DNA from: Erythrobacter fulvus
GTDB taxonomy: Bacteria; Pseudomonadota; Alphaproteobacteria; Sphingomonadales; Sphingomonadaceae
Reading direction: 5' to 3'
Length of the DNA: 64,000 nt
Assembly (NCBI RefSeq): GCF_028595285.1
Contig: NZ_JAQQXQ010000004.1
Span: forward strand, 186,001 to 250,000
The notes beneath the pieces were generated by a model. It was not told the origin of the DNA. It worked only from the letters and a program-made list of their open reading frames with translations, and made no database searches. The position numbers were made by a program, and so were the translations under genes. This document shows positions 8,694-17,577 of the stretch, in pieces (position 1 is the first letter of the stretch; each line of letters opens with the position of its first letter).

Positions 8694-10238
8694 ATGACCA
8701 CGCCGACCTTCGCGCAACGCGCGCTTGCCGCACTCCTCGCCACCACGCCGATCGCGGCCTTCGCACAGGATGCGGCCCCGCCCGCAGACACCTCTCCCGA
8801 TCGTGAGGCGATTGGCGAACTGTTGGCTGTCGATGAATATATCCTGCGTATTCAGGCGCTGGACGACAACGGGCCGCGCCTGAATGCCGTGATCGATTAT
8901 GATCCCACTGCCCCGGTCAAGGCCCGGCAGCTGGCAACCACTGGGCCACTGCACGGACGCACGGTGCTGGTGAAGGACAATATCGACACCCGTGACTTTC
9001 CCACCACTGCGGGCAGCCTTGCACTGAAGAACAATGTCACCGGCCGCGACGCGCCGCTGATCGCCAAGCTGCGCGCGGGCGGCGGCGTGGTGCTAGGCAA
9101 GACGAATCTGTCCGAATGGGCGAATATCCGCTCCGACGGTTCGACCAGCGGTTGGAGCGCGGTCGGCGGGCTGACCCGAAACCCCTTCGCCATCGATCGC
9201 AACACCTGTGGTTCATCCTCGGGCAGCGGCGCGGCGGTCGCAGCCGGCTTTGCCTGGGGCGCGATCGGGACGGAAACCAATGGCTCGATCACCTGCCCGG
9301 CGAGCATCAACGGCATTGTCGGCTTCAAGCCCAGCGTCGGGATCGTCAGCCGCACCCACGTGGTGCCGATCTCCAGCACGCAGGACACCGCCGGGCCGAT
9401 GACCCGCACCGTTTACGATGCCGCGCTGTTGCTCACAGCCATTGCAGGCGAGGACAAGTCCGATCCGGCAACGCTGGGTGCCAAGCGGGTAAAGGATTAT
9501 ACCGAGGGGCTCGACACCTACTCGCTGCAAGGCGTCCGGATCGGGGTAATGCGCGACCAGATCGGCAACCGTGAGGATCTGAAGGCGGTGTTCGAAGCCG
9601 CGCTGGCCGATCTCGAACGCGCGGGCGCAGTGCTGGTCGACATCAGCTTCCAGCCCGACCGTCAGATGTATGGTGACAGTTTCACCGTGCTGATGTTCGA
9701 ACTGCGCGAGGAAATGGGGAAGTATCTCGCTTCGATCCCCGCCTTCGCCGACGGCGAGACGCCGCGCAGCCTGGCCGACCTGATCGCCTTCAACAAGGCG
9801 CACGCCGACAAGGAAATGCGCTGGTTCGGGCAGGAGCTGTTCGAACAGGCCGAAGCCACCACCGACCGCGAAGCCTACGAAAAGGCGCGCGACAACGCGG
9901 TACGGATCGCGGGCAAGGAAACCCTCGACAAGCTGCTGGCCGACAACAAGGTGCAGTTCCTCGTCGTCCCCACCCGAGGGCCCTCATGGGTCAGCGACCT
10001 TGTCAACGGAGACAATTTCAACGGTTCGGTCGGCTTCGGCAGTCCGGCGGCAATCGCTGGCTATCCGCACCTTACCGTGCCGATGGGTGCGATCGAGGGC
10101 CTGCCGGTGGGCCTTTCCATCATGGGCGCCAAGTGGGACGACCACGCCGTGCTGAAAGCGGGGGCTGCCTACGAAAAAGCGCGGACGGCCAAGCTGCCGA
10201 CGCCGACATTCCGTCCGTGGCGACCGGCCGCGCAGTAG
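8694..10238 (+). CDS. Exported amidase-signature enzyme
   Basis: A 514-residue hydrolase of the amidase signature family (Ser-cisSer-Lys). The first 25 residues form a signal peptide ending AAFAQ, so it should act in the periplasm. The triad is Lys94 (VLVKDNID), cis-Ser in CGSSSGSGAAVA (near 174-176) and nucleophile Ser198 (IGTETNGSITCPAS). This rules out the cytoplasmic GatA role. The substrate is not known; exported members cleave peptide amides or small amides. The ATG at 8694 is used because it begins the signal peptide. It sits, with the next gene, between clpP and tig. Confidence 0.88.
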   Translation: MTTPTFAQRALAALLATTPIAAFAQDAAPPADTSPDREAIGELLAVDEYILRIQALDDNGPRLNAVIDYDPTAPVKARQLATTGPLHGRTVLVKDNIDTRDFPTTAGSLALKNNVTGRDAPLIAKLRAGGGVVLGKTNLSEWANIRSDGSTSGWSAVGGLTRNPFAIDRNTCGSSSGSGAAVAAGFAWGAIGTETNGSITCPASINGIVGFKPSVGIVSRTHVVPISSTQDTAGPMTRTVYDAALLLTAIAGEDKSDPATLGAKRVKDYTEGLDTYSLQGVRIGVMRDQIGNREDLKAVFEAALADLERAGAVLVDISFQPDRQMYGDSFTVLMFELREEMGKYLASIPAFADGETPRSLADLIAFNKAHADKEMRWFGQELFEQAEATTDREAYEKARDNAVRIAGKETLDKLLADNKVQFLVVPTRGPSWVSDLVNGDNFNGSVGFGSPAAIAGYPHLTVPMGAIEGLPVGLSIMGAKWDDHAVLKAGAAYEKARTAKLPTPTFRPWRPAAQ

Positions 10239-10259
10239 CCGAAGGTCCGAGCCGGATCA

Positions 10260-11525
10260 TCAGTGCGGCGCGATTGCCTTTGCAGGTCGGGCAGCCTTAG
10301 TGCGATTGTCCGCACCGGCAAACACCGCGAACAGGCCCGGGGCTTTGCGCACCTCTTCGATGTCGGTCTTGCCGTTGAACAGCAGGCGGATGATCGCATA
10401 CCTGCGCACGAGCAATTCGTGGATCGCAATGACAGTAGCGGCCGCCAAGACCGTCAGCACCGCAAACTCCAGCCAGACTGGCCATGCCACGTGAGTCAGC
10501 GCCCGGCCGAAAATGTAAACGAAGCAGTGGTGGAACAGATACATCGACAGCGCACAATCGGCGAGCCAGCGCGTGCGCGGGCCGCCAGCCGCAAAATAGC
10601 GATGAAAGAACTGTAGGATGAACAGCACCAGCGTCCAGATTGCCAGCTGGTTCAGGAACAGCGTCACCTGCCCCAGCAACGGGCCATGTTCAACCTCCGA
10701 ATAGGGCTGGAAGAATAGGGCGGCAGCAGCAGCCATCGGCATCCACCAGCGCCATTCCAGCAGTGCTGTCAAAAAGCGGGGGCTCAGCGCTGCCATCACA
10801 CCAATCACGAAAAACGGAAATTCCGAAATCAGCTTGTTGTAACTTTGGAAACCCGGCGCAATCAGGTCGTAGGACCCCGGCATAACCATTGCCACGGTAA
10901 AATTGGCGGTGTTGGCTAGGCCGAGCGCAATCAGTGCGATTGCAAAGGGAAAACTTCCCGCGATCCATCGTGCCGAACGATCGATGAGGGCCACCACGCG
11001 GCCGCGGATGGCCGCATCAGCGGGCACGATCGCCTGGACCAGCGCTGCCAGAGCAAACATCGGCATCAGGCTGACCAGAAACCACAGGTGCAATTGCCAT
11101 CCGCCCGAAGCCCAGAGTTGCCCGAATGCAGGGCTGGTAATCCAGTCCATCATCGACCCTGCACCACCCGCGTCGCGCCAGCGCAGATAACTCTCGATCA
11201 TATTGAATGTGAGTGCGATTACGACCAACGGCACTGCCGTTCGCAGAAAGCGATTCCACATGAAATCGCCGACCGTGCGGCGCGACAGCAGCAGCACGGC
11301 AAAAAAGCCTCCGACAAAGAAGAACGTCGGGGTAATGAACAGGTGAAAGCCGAAAATCAGCCAATCGAAAAAGGCGTGCCGGTCGACATTGGCGGTGATC
11401 CATGGCCGCGCCGGGGCGTAGACGGTCCCGGCATGCAGGGCGACCGAAAGGAACATAAGAACCGAACGCGCTCCGTCGATATCGTGGTAATGTTTGCGCG
11501 CTGCAGGAGCGGGTTCGGTAAGCAT
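10260..11525 (-). CDS. Membrane acyltransferase family 3 (OpgC-like)
   Basis: A 421-residue inner-membrane protein with about ten hydrophobic helices. The N-terminal HYHDIDGARSVLMFLSVALH contains the DxxR...H pattern of the acyltransferase-3 family, in which the His in the first helix is catalytic; the overall look resembles OpgC/MdoC, which succinylates periplasmic glucans. No opgG/opgH genes are in the window, so the acceptor is unknown. It is convergent with the amidase (22 nt between stops) and its promoter should lie in 11526-11700. Confidence 0.82.
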   Translation of the reverse strand: MLTEPAPAARKHYHDIDGARSVLMFLSVALHAGTVYAPARPWITANVDRHAFFDWLIFGFHLFITPTFFFVGGFFAVLLLSRRTVGDFMWNRFLRTAVPLVVIALTFNMIESYLRWRDAGGAGSMMDWITSPAFGQLWASGGWQLHLWFLVSLMPMFALAALVQAIVPADAAIRGRVVALIDRSARWIAGSFPFAIALIALGLANTANFTVAMVMPGSYDLIAPGFQSYNKLISEFPFFVIGVMAALSPRFLTALLEWRWWMPMAAAAALFFQPYSEVEHGPLLGQVTLFLNQLAIWTLVLFILQFFHRYFAAGGPRTRWLADCALSMYLFHHCFVYIFGRALTHVAWPVWLEFAVLTVLAAATVIAIHELLVRRYAIIRLLFNGKTDIEEVRKAPGLFAVFAGADNRTKAARPAKAIAPH

Positions 11526-11705
11526 ACGGCCTCACGGTTGAATGTCGAAGGAACAGCCCGGCGTAGGTTCCCGGAGACGACTTTCTGCATAATTCGAGGC
11601 AGTGCAACGAGCGGTCCAGACCGGGTCCTTAAATGATACAGTCGGTGCTCGAGAATTAAACGGGCACGCGCCCCTTGCGGGCTGTCAGCCGTGCGCCAAA
11701 CGAAA

Positions 11706-11739
11706 GAGCGCGGACAGCCTGGCTGTCCGCGCTCATTTT
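11706..11739 (-). terminator. Terminator of tig (possibly bidirectional)
   Basis: A perfect 12-bp stem GAGCGCGGACAG / CTGTCCGCGCTC with a 5-nt loop lies 50 nt after the tig stop. On the plus strand it is followed by ATTTTTC; on the minus strand by CTTTCG. It isolates tig from the acyltransferase gene. Confidence 0.8.
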
Positions 11740-11783
11740 TCGGCACAAGCGTCCGGCGGGGAACTGATCCCCGCCTGCACTGA

Positions 11784-13340
11784 TCACTTCTTGGCAGCGG
11801 CCTTTTTCGCCGGGGCCTTCTTGGCCGCCGGCTTGGCTTCGGCTTCCTCGGTCTTCTTCGCCGGAGCCTTCTTGGCAGGTGCCTTCTTGGCAGGCGCCTT
11901 TTTGGCGGCCGGCTTTTCCTCGGCAGCGGCTTCGGTCTTGGCTTCGGCCTTCTTGGCCGGGGCCTTCTTCTTGGCCGGCGCCTTCTTCGCAGCCGGCGCG
12001 GCCTCGGCGGTTTCGTCCGCCTCGATCGCAGCCTGCAGTTCCTCGACCGTCACTTCACGCTCGGTGACGTCGGCCTTGTCGAACAGGAAGTCGACAACCT
12101 TGTCTTCGTAAAGCGGCGCGCGCAGCTGGGCGGCGGCCATCGGCTCGGACTGGATATATTCGACGAACCGCTGACGATCCTCGGGGCGGTACTGCGACGC
12201 GGCCTGCTGGATCAGCATGGACATTTCCTGCCCGGTCACTTCCACACCATTGGCCTGACCGATTTCCGACAGCAGCAGCCCCAGACGCACGCGGCGTTCG
12301 GCGATCGCCTTGTATTCGTCCTTCTCGTCTTCGATCTGCTTGAGCGCAGCGGCCGGATCCTCGTCACGCGCGGCTTCCTGCTGGAGCTGCGCCCAGATCT
12401 GGCTGAACTCGGCTTCAACCATGGTGCCCGGCACTTCAAAACTGTGGCCCGCGGCGAGCTGATCGAGCAGCGCGCGCTTCATCTGGGTGCGGGTAAGGCC
12501 GGCAGTCTGCTGTTCCAGCTGCGCCTTCATGATTTCCTTGAGCTTGTCGAGGCTGTCGAGGCCCAGGCTCTTGGCGAAATCTTCGTCGATCTTGGTCTCG
12601 GTTTCGACCTTCACCGCCTTCACGGTAATGTCGAAGGTCGCTTCCTTGCCGGCAAGATGTTCAGCCTGATAGGCTTCGGGGAAGGTGACGGTGATGGTCT
12701 TTTCCTGACCGGTCTTCACACCCACCAGCTGGTCTTCGAAGCCGGGGATGAACGTGCCCGAACCCAGCACCAGCGCGGCGTCTTCCGCCTTGCCGCCGTC
12801 GAACTCGACGCCGTCGAGCTTGCCAACGAAGTCGATGATCAGCTGGTCGCCTTCGGCCGCCTTCTTGGTCTTGGCGGCGTCCTTGTAGCTCTTGTTCTGC
12901 GAAGCGATGCCGGCCAGCGCCTCGTCGATCTGGGCATCGGTCACCGGAACGACCAGCTTTTCAAGCTTCAGGCCTTCGATGCTGGGCGCTTCGATCGCAG
13001 GCAGCACTTCAAGGCTGACGGCAATCTCGGCATCCTTGCCCTGTTCGTAATCTTCGCCCAGCGAAATCTCCGGCTGCATGGCCGGGCGCAGGGCCTCGTT
13101 CTTCATCAGCTGGTCGACCGATTCGCGGATGGTGTCGTTTACCACCTGCGCATGCAGCGCCTCGCCGTGCATCTTCTTGACGAGATTGGCCGGAACCTTC
13201 CCGGGACGGAAGCCGGGCATGCGCACCTGCGGCGCGATCTTTTTGATCTCGGCATCGATCTTGGCGGCCAGATCGGCGGCCGGGATCGTGATCGAATAGG
13301 CGCGCTTGAGCCCTTCGTTGACAGTCTGCTTGGTCTGCAT
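11784..13340 (-). CDS. tig: Trigger factor, ribosome-bound chaperone with Lys/Ala/Pro tail
   Basis: Chaperone and prolyl isomerase at the ribosome exit tunnel. The 518-residue protein has the N-terminal ribosome-binding domain with the signature GFRPGKVP (residues 44-51), an FKBP-type PPIase domain (about 155-245, GDQLIIDFVGKLDG...LGSGTFIPGFEDQLVG) and the helical C-terminal domain to about residue 445. After that comes an added tail of about 70 residues built of KKAPAK-like units, giving a strongly basic, histone-H1-like end. Usual trigger factors are about 430-450 residues. Codon use in the tail is as GC-rich as the rest. clpP/clpX lie farther along the same strand. Confidence 0.96.
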   Translation of the reverse strand: MQTKQTVNEGLKRAYSITIPAADLAAKIDAEIKKIAPQVRMPGFRPGKVPANLVKKMHGEALHAQVVNDTIRESVDQLMKNEALRPAMQPEISLGEDYEQGKDAEIAVSLEVLPAIEAPSIEGLKLEKLVVPVTDAQIDEALAGIASQNKSYKDAAKTKKAAEGDQLIIDFVGKLDGVEFDGGKAEDAALVLGSGTFIPGFEDQLVGVKTGQEKTITVTFPEAYQAEHLAGKEATFDITVKAVKVETETKIDEDFAKSLGLDSLDKLKEIMKAQLEQQTAGLTRTQMKRALLDQLAAGHSFEVPGTMVEAEFSQIWAQLQQEAARDEDPAAALKQIEDEKDEYKAIAERRVRLGLLLSEIGQANGVEVTGQEMSMLIQQAASQYRPEDRQRFVEYIQSEPMAAAQLRAPLYEDKVVDFLFDKADVTEREVTVEELQAAIEADETAEAAPAAKKAPAKKKAPAKKAEAKTEAAAEEKPAAKKAPAKKAPAKKAPAKKTEEAEAKPAAKKAPAKKAAAKK

Positions 13341-13403
13341 GGGAACTGGTCTTTAGCCTTCTTGAAGAGAATTCCGTAAGGCCGGGCAAGCCAAGCGGCG
13401 AAT

Positions 13404-13488
13404 TGGTGCGGGCGAAGGGACTCGAACCCCCACATCTTACGATACCAGAACCTAAATCTGGCGCGTCTACCAATTTCGCCACGCCCGC
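13404..13488 (-). tRNA. tRNA-Leu (anticodon UAG)
   Basis: The minus strand folds as a class II tRNA: acceptor GCGGGCG / CGCCCGC, D-arm GGTAGACGC, anticodon stem CCAGA / TCTGG with loop TTTAGGT (anticodon TAG), a long variable arm, T-arm GGGGGTTCGAGTCCC, and an encoded CCA end at 13404-13406. It lies 63 nt upstream of tig on the same strand. Confidence 0.95.
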
Positions 13489-13618
13489 ATGCCCGAACGA
13501 AGCCGCGCGGGAAGCATGGCCCCCCGCGCGTATCAGCCGCCGCCCTTATCCCCCTCGCGCCAAAAGGGCAAGCGCAACACGCTTGTCGGGCGGGCAAAGC
13601 ACCATTAAGGGCGCGCGA

Positions 13619-13927
13619 ATGAGCGAAGAAACCCCCGAGAACCCCGCCGTGACTTCCGGCGCCGACGTCCCGCCCGATCACCTGTCGGTCAATCCGCGCA
13701 GCCCGCATTTCGATGCGGAAAAGCTCCAGCGCGGCATCGGCATCCGATTCAAGGACCGCGTGCGCACCGATGTCGAGGAATATTCGATTTCCGAAGGCTG
13801 GGTGCGGGTGCAGGCGGGCAAGACGATGGACCGCAAGGGCCAGCCGCTGACCATAAAGCTCACGGGCCCGGTCGAGGCATGGTACGAAGACCTGGGTGAC
13901 AACCCGCCGGTTGCCAAAAAGGGCTGA
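13619..13927 (+). CDS. DUF3297 family protein
   Basis: A 102-residue soluble protein of unknown function. The central part (VNPRSPHFDAEKLQRGIGIRF...DVEEYSISEGWVRVQAGK) matches what I know of DUF3297, a short family in alpha- and other proteobacteria. The first 25 residues are Pro/Glu-rich and probably disordered. The ATG at 13619 is used because upstream sequence is antisense to tRNA-Leu. It precedes der by 51 nt on the same strand. Confidence 0.8.
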   Translation: MSEETPENPAVTSGADVPPDHLSVNPRSPHFDAEKLQRGIGIRFKDRVRTDVEEYSISEGWVRVQAGKTMDRKGQPLTIKLTGPVEAWYEDLGDNPPVAKKG

Positions 13928-13978
13928 AGCCCGCCCACGCTTGCCAAATCGGGGATTTGCGCCCACTTGGCGGCGGAT

Positions 13979-15391
13979 ATGTCCGCCCCCAAGAAACCCG
14001 AAGTCGTCATCATCGGCCGGCCAAATGTCGGCAAGTCCACGCTGTTCAACCGGCTGGTGGGCAAGAAGCTCGCGCTGGTCGACGATCAGCCGGGGGTGAC
14101 GCGCGACCGGCGCATGGGCGATGCTGTGATTGCAGGCCTGCACTTTACCATCGTCGACACCGCCGGGTGGGAAGACGAGGACGAATTGAGCCTGCCCGGA
14201 CGGATGCGCAAGCAGACCGAGGCCAGCCTTGCCGGTGCGGACGCGGCGATCTTCGTGATTGATGCGCGCGCCGGGCTGACTCCGCTGGACGAGGAAATCG
14301 CCCGCTATCTGCGCGAGCAGGAAGTGCCGGTGGTGGTGGTCGCCAACAAGGCCGAGGGCAAGGCGGGAGAAAGCGGCGCGATGGAGGCCTACGCTCTGGG
14401 CCTTGGCGAACCGCTCGCCATGTCCGCCGAGCATGGTGAGGGGATTGCCGATCTGTTCGGCGGGCTATGGCCGATCATCGGCGCGAAGGCCGAGGAATGG
14501 GAAGAAGCGCAGGATGCGGCCCGCGCCGAGGTTGAGGCGATGGACGAGGAAGATCGTCCCTCAGGCCCGCTCAAGCTTGCCATTGTCGGACGGCCCAATG
14601 CCGGCAAATCCACGCTTATCAACCGCCTCTTGGGTGAAGACCGCCTGCTGACCGGACCGGAAGCCGGGATCACGCGCGATTCGATCGCGATCGATTGGGA
14701 ATGGACCGATCCCAAGACAGGCGAGACACGCGAAATCCGCCTGATCGACACGGCGGGCATGCGCAAGAAGCGCAACGTCACCGAAAAGCTGGAAAAGCTT
14801 TCGGTGGCCGATGCCCGCCGCGCCGTCGATTTCGCTGAAGTCGTGGTGCTGCTGCTCGATGCGACCCAGGGCCTGGAACATCAGGACCTGAAGATCGCCT
14901 CGCTGGTGCTCGAAGAAGGCCGCGCGCTGATGATAGCGATTAACAAGTGGGACGTAGCCGAGGACGCGAGCAAGCTGTTCAACGGTATTCGCGGCGCGCT
15001 CGACGAAGGGCTGGCGCAGGTGCGCGGCTTGCCGCTGCTGGCGGTCTCGGCCAAAACCGGCAAGGGACTGGACCAGATGCTTGGCGCAGCATTCGAATTG
15101 CGCGACAGCTGGTCGAAACGTGTGCCGACGTCGGCATTGAACCGCTGGTTCGACGATGCGCTCGAAGCGAACCCCCCGCCCGCGCCCGGGGGCAAACGCA
15201 TCAAGCTGCGCTACATTACTCAGGCAAGCACCCGTCCGCCGCGCTTCGTCATCTTTGGAAGCCGGCTTGACCTGCTGCCCAAGAGTTACGAGCGCTACCT
15301 CGTCAATGGCATCCGCGCCAAGCTCGGCTTCGATGCGGTTCCGGTGCGCGTGACGCTCAAATCCCCGAAAAATCCCTACGCCAAAGACTGA
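13979..15391 (+). CDS. der: Ribosome biogenesis GTPase Der (EngA)
   Basis: A 470-residue double-GTPase needed for 50S subunit assembly. Two G domains are visible: G1 GRPNVGKST near residue 14 with DTAGW, and a second GRPNAGKST near residue 206 with DTAGMRKKRNV and NKWDV. A C-terminal KH-like domain follows (TSALNRWFDDAL...RIKLRYITQAS). The ATG at 13979 is chosen over a TTG four codons upstream. Its stop overlaps the next ATG by one base. Confidence 0.97.
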   Translation: MSAPKKPEVVIIGRPNVGKSTLFNRLVGKKLALVDDQPGVTRDRRMGDAVIAGLHFTIVDTAGWEDEDELSLPGRMRKQTEASLAGADAAIFVIDARAGLTPLDEEIARYLREQEVPVVVVANKAEGKAGESGAMEAYALGLGEPLAMSAEHGEGIADLFGGLWPIIGAKAEEWEEAQDAARAEVEAMDEEDRPSGPLKLAIVGRPNAGKSTLINRLLGEDRLLTGPEAGITRDSIAIDWEWTDPKTGETREIRLIDTAGMRKKRNVTEKLEKLSVADARRAVDFAEVVVLLLDATQGLEHQDLKIASLVLEEGRALMIAINKWDVAEDASKLFNGIRGALDEGLAQVRGLPLLAVSAKTGKGLDQMLGAAFELRDSWSKRVPTSALNRWFDDALEANPPPAPGGKRIKLRYITQASTRPPRFVIFGSRLDLLPKSYERYLVNGIRAKLGFDAVPVRVTLKSPKNPYAKD

Positions 15392-15894
15392 TGCTGCTCG
15401 AAACCCTCGCCGCCGCCGTACAGACGCCCTTCGCGTTCGAGATCATCGAACGCACCGCCTCCACCCCGCGGGTGCAGCAGGTGGTGCAGCTGAGCCTCGC
15501 GCCGGCATTCCTGCTTTCGGGCATCGGGGCGATCATGAACGTCATCATGAGCCGGATGATCTGGATCGCCCAGCGGATCGAGAAGATCGAAGATGCCCGC
15601 GCGCGGGACCAACAGCCCGATGATTGGCGCGCACCAGAACTCGGATGGCTGAAGCAGCGGCGCAAGCTGGCACAGGGGGCGATCCTGTTTTCGACCGCAT
15701 CGGCGGTGATCATCAGTCTCGTGATCGGCCTATTGTTCATCTCGGCATACATCACCCTACAAATCGGCACAGTGATCGCTTTGCTGTGGGTACTGACGAT
15801 GGTGCTGCTGGTCACCGGTCTCGCTTTTTTCCTGCGAGAAACGAGGATGGCAGCACGCGGCGTGCAGCCGGACAAGGACGCCCAGCAGAATTGA
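15391..15894 (+). CDS. DUF2721 family membrane protein
   Basis: A 167-residue inner-membrane protein of unknown function. VQLSLAPAFLLSGIGAIMNVIMSRMIWIAQRIEKIE near residue 30 is the recognisable DUF2721 start, with two further helices at about residues 100-150 after an amphipathic linker. It overlaps the der stop by one base (TGATG), so it is translationally coupled to der. It ends at a hairpin shared with the convergent gene. Confidence 0.85.
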   Translation: MLLETLAAAVQTPFAFEIIERTASTPRVQQVVQLSLAPAFLLSGIGAIMNVIMSRMIWIAQRIEKIEDARARDQQPDDWRAPELGWLKQRRKLAQGAILFSTASAVIISLVIGLLFISAYITLQIGTVIALLWVLTMVLLVTGLAFFLRETRMAARGVQPDKDAQQN

Positions 15895-15909
15895 CGGGCT
15901 CCATGTGCA

Positions 15910-15946
15910 GCGGGCGGAGCATCGCTGCCCCGCCCGCCGTCTTTCG
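15910..15946. terminator. Hairpin between convergent genes, probable terminator
   Basis: GCGGGCG (15910-15916) pairs with CGCCCGC (15931-15937), followed on the plus strand by CGTCTTTCG. It sits between the DUF2721 stop and the stop of the convergent secreted-protein gene. Confidence 0.5.
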
Positions 15947-15961
15947 ATTCCCTAGCAGGAC

Positions 15962-16426
15962 CTATTTGGTCAACTTCATCTCGCGCAGGATGTAGGTTCC
16001 CTGAATCTTGCGGATCCGGTTGTAGAGTTCCAGCACGGTCTTGTTCGACTGGTCGATCTTGGTCTTCCCGTATTCATCGAGGAACTTCATGTAGCGCGCC
16101 TTGTTCGGGCCAAGCATCTCGGTGTTGGGAAAGCTCACGCGCAGAACCATGTTGAACTCGTTGTCGCCATAGGGGACGGCATAGATGGCATAGCTCGACA
16201 CGTAACCGAGCTTCTTCTGCAGCTCGTTGGCGGCCACCCAGGTTGACTTTAGACCTTCGAGATAGGTCTCAAGCTGGCCTTCATCGACCTTCACGAAGGT
16301 GAGCTCCACCACTTCGTCCGCAGGCACGTAGTCCTCGTAGAGCTCCATTTGCGCCGCCGCGGGAACGGCAAGCGCCAGCGTCGCCGCTGCGAGGCCGCCG
16401 CTGATCGTCTTCATCAATGCTTTCAT
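15962..16426 (-). CDS. Small secreted protein of unknown function
   Basis: A 154-residue product with a clear signal peptide (about residues 1-25, ending AVPAAAQ). The mature part is helical, rich in Lys/Glu/Tyr, with VELTFVKVDEGQLETYLEGLKSTW, which resembles the dimeric alpha/beta (ABM/NIPSNAP-like) look without a clear match. No metal or catalytic motif is seen. The ATG at 16426 begins the signal peptide and follows a CTTACG leader; the longer frame is not credible. It stands alone, 280 nt downstream of the bfr stop on the same strand. Confidence 0.7.
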   Translation of the reverse strand: MKALMKTISGGLAAATLALAVPAAAQMELYEDYVPADEVVELTFVKVDEGQLETYLEGLKSTWVAANELQKKLGYVSSYAIYAVPYGDNEFNMVLRVSFPNTEMLGPNKARYMKFLDEYGKTKIDQSNKTVLELYNRIRKIQGTYILREMKLTK

Positions 16427-16625
16427 CGTAAGTTTCCCCCATTGTGTGTTGCCACATGGCATGGGGGATGGGCAGCACAACGCACCCGCGGGCTTGCCGG
16501 ATCGCTTTCCGAGCTGCCTTTCCCCCAATCGCGAGAGTGGGCAAGCAGGCGCGACGGGTCAAACCCGCGAAGCCGCCGAAAGCGTCAAAAAAACGTCAAA
16601 TCGCCACCTGGCATGCAGTCATGGC

Positions 16626-16660
16626 AAAGGGCGACCGGCAATCTTGCTTGCCGGTCGCCC
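16626..16660 (-). terminator. Terminator of bfr
   Basis: A perfect 13-bp stem GGGCGACCGGCAA / TTGCCGGTCGCCC with a 6-nt loop lies 47 nt after the bfr stop; on the minus strand CTTTGCC follows. The rest of 16427-16628 holds no gene that I can support. Confidence 0.75.
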
Positions 16661-16706
16661 CAGTCAGCTCTTCTGGAGCCCTCGCAAATGCGGAGCGCGA
16701 CAGGGT

Positions 16707-17189
16707 TCAGCTTTCGCCTGCCGCCTGACTTTGCAGCTGGCAGTAGTTCTGCAGCCCCATGCGTTCGATCATCTCGAACTGGGTTTCGAGGAAGTCGACA
16801 TGCTCTTCCTCGTTCTTGAGGATGTCCTCAAAGATCTGGGCCGAAGTGTGATCGCGCACGCTGCGCGAATATTCGGCGGCTTCGCGCAGCAAGGGAATGG
16901 CTTCGTGTTCGAGCGCGAGGTCGGCCTTCAACACCTCTTCCACGGTCTCGCCCACCTTCAGCTTGTGGATCGCCTGAAAGTTGGGAAGCGCCTCAAGGAA
17001 CAGGATGCGTTCGGCCAGCTTGTCGGCGTGCTCCATTTCCTCGATCGATTCGTGACGCTCGTAGGCGGCCAGCTTCTTCATGCCCCAGTTGTCGAGCACG
17101 CGATAATGCAGCCAGTACTGGTTGATCGCCGTCAGCTCGTTAGTGAGCGCGGCGTTGAGAAAATCGATAACCTTGGGATCGCCCTTCAT
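16707..17189 (-). CDS. bfr: Bacterioferritin
   Basis: Iron-storage protein that forms a 24-mer shell with ferroxidase centres and inter-subunit haem. At 160 residues it has the family length. Ferroxidase ligands are in place: Glu18 (NELTAINQY), Glu51/His54 (EEMEHADKL), Glu94 (ALEHEAIPLL) and Glu127/His130 (NEEEHVD). The haem ligand Met is present in EEMEHADK (residue 52). The start MKGDPKVIDFLNAAL is standard. The ferredoxin gene bfd lies upstream on the same strand, and a TTGCGAAgggTTCGCAA palindrome lies between them. Confidence 0.96.
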   Translation of the reverse strand: MKGDPKVIDFLNAALTNELTAINQYWLHYRVLDNWGMKKLAAYERHESIEEMEHADKLAERILFLEALPNFQAIHKLKVGETVEEVLKADLALEHEAIPLLREAAEYSRSVRDHTSAQIFEDILKNEEEHVDFLETQFEMIERMGLQNYCQLQSQAAGES

Positions 17190-17306
17190 GGCGGGGTTGC
17201 TCCTTGCGAAATGTCAAAGCCGGTAGGCGGCAATGCGTTACTGATAGACGCTGCCGGGGCCTGTCCGCAAGGGTTGGGTCAGAAATTTTCTTTGTGAATC
17301 AGCGGT

Positions 17307-17323
17307 TTGCGAAGGGTTCGCAA
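17307..17323 (-). promoter_or_regulatory. Palindrome upstream of bfr, possible iron-regulator site
   Basis: TTGCGAA, three G, TTCGCAA is a perfect 7-bp inverted repeat, 118 nt upstream of the bfr start and 17 nt past the bfd stop. It shares the TGCGAA half with the boxes before bfd and before the haem-type receptor. Confidence 0.4.
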
Positions 17324-17339
17324 TCGCGGGTGGGGATGC

Positions 17340-17531
17340 TTATACTGCGAGTACGTCGCAGAAAGCAGCAGCGCGTTCTTCTTCGATAATTTCCTGGGCT
17401 TCCTCAAGGCATTGGCCGCAATTGGGCCGCTTGCCGAGGCAGGCATAAGTCGCTTCGGCGTCGCCGTCACAGGTCAGTGCGGCTTTCCGCAAATCACTCT
17501 CACGGATGGCGTTGCAAATACAGATGTACAT
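17340..17531 (-). CDS. bfd: Bacterioferritin-associated ferredoxin
   Basis: A 63-residue [2Fe-2S] protein that reduces the core of bacterioferritin to release iron. The cluster Cys pattern of the BFD domain is present: CIC at residues 4-6 (MYICICNAIRE) and CGQC near residues 38-41, with the spacing of Bfd. I use the ATG at 17531; five extra codons upstream (MIRAT) are possible. It precedes bfr, and an iron-box-like site lies 47 nt upstream, so induction under low iron is expected. Confidence 0.93.
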   Translation of the reverse strand: MYICICNAIRESDLRKAALTCDGDAEATYACLGKRPNCGQCLEEAQEIIEEERAAAFCDVLAV

Positions 17532-17577
17532 GGTCGCTCGAATCACTCCTGCGAAGCGTTTGCAAAAGCGAATGTAT

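Noticed and set aside
11807-12000. Repetitive DNA at the 3' end of tig considered as a CRISPR or satellite
   Set aside because: The repeats are codon-phased KKAPAK coding units, with no regular spacers.
16446-17297. 283-codon plus-strand frame opposite bfr
   Set aside because: bfr is certain, and the frame also runs through the bfr terminator hairpin.
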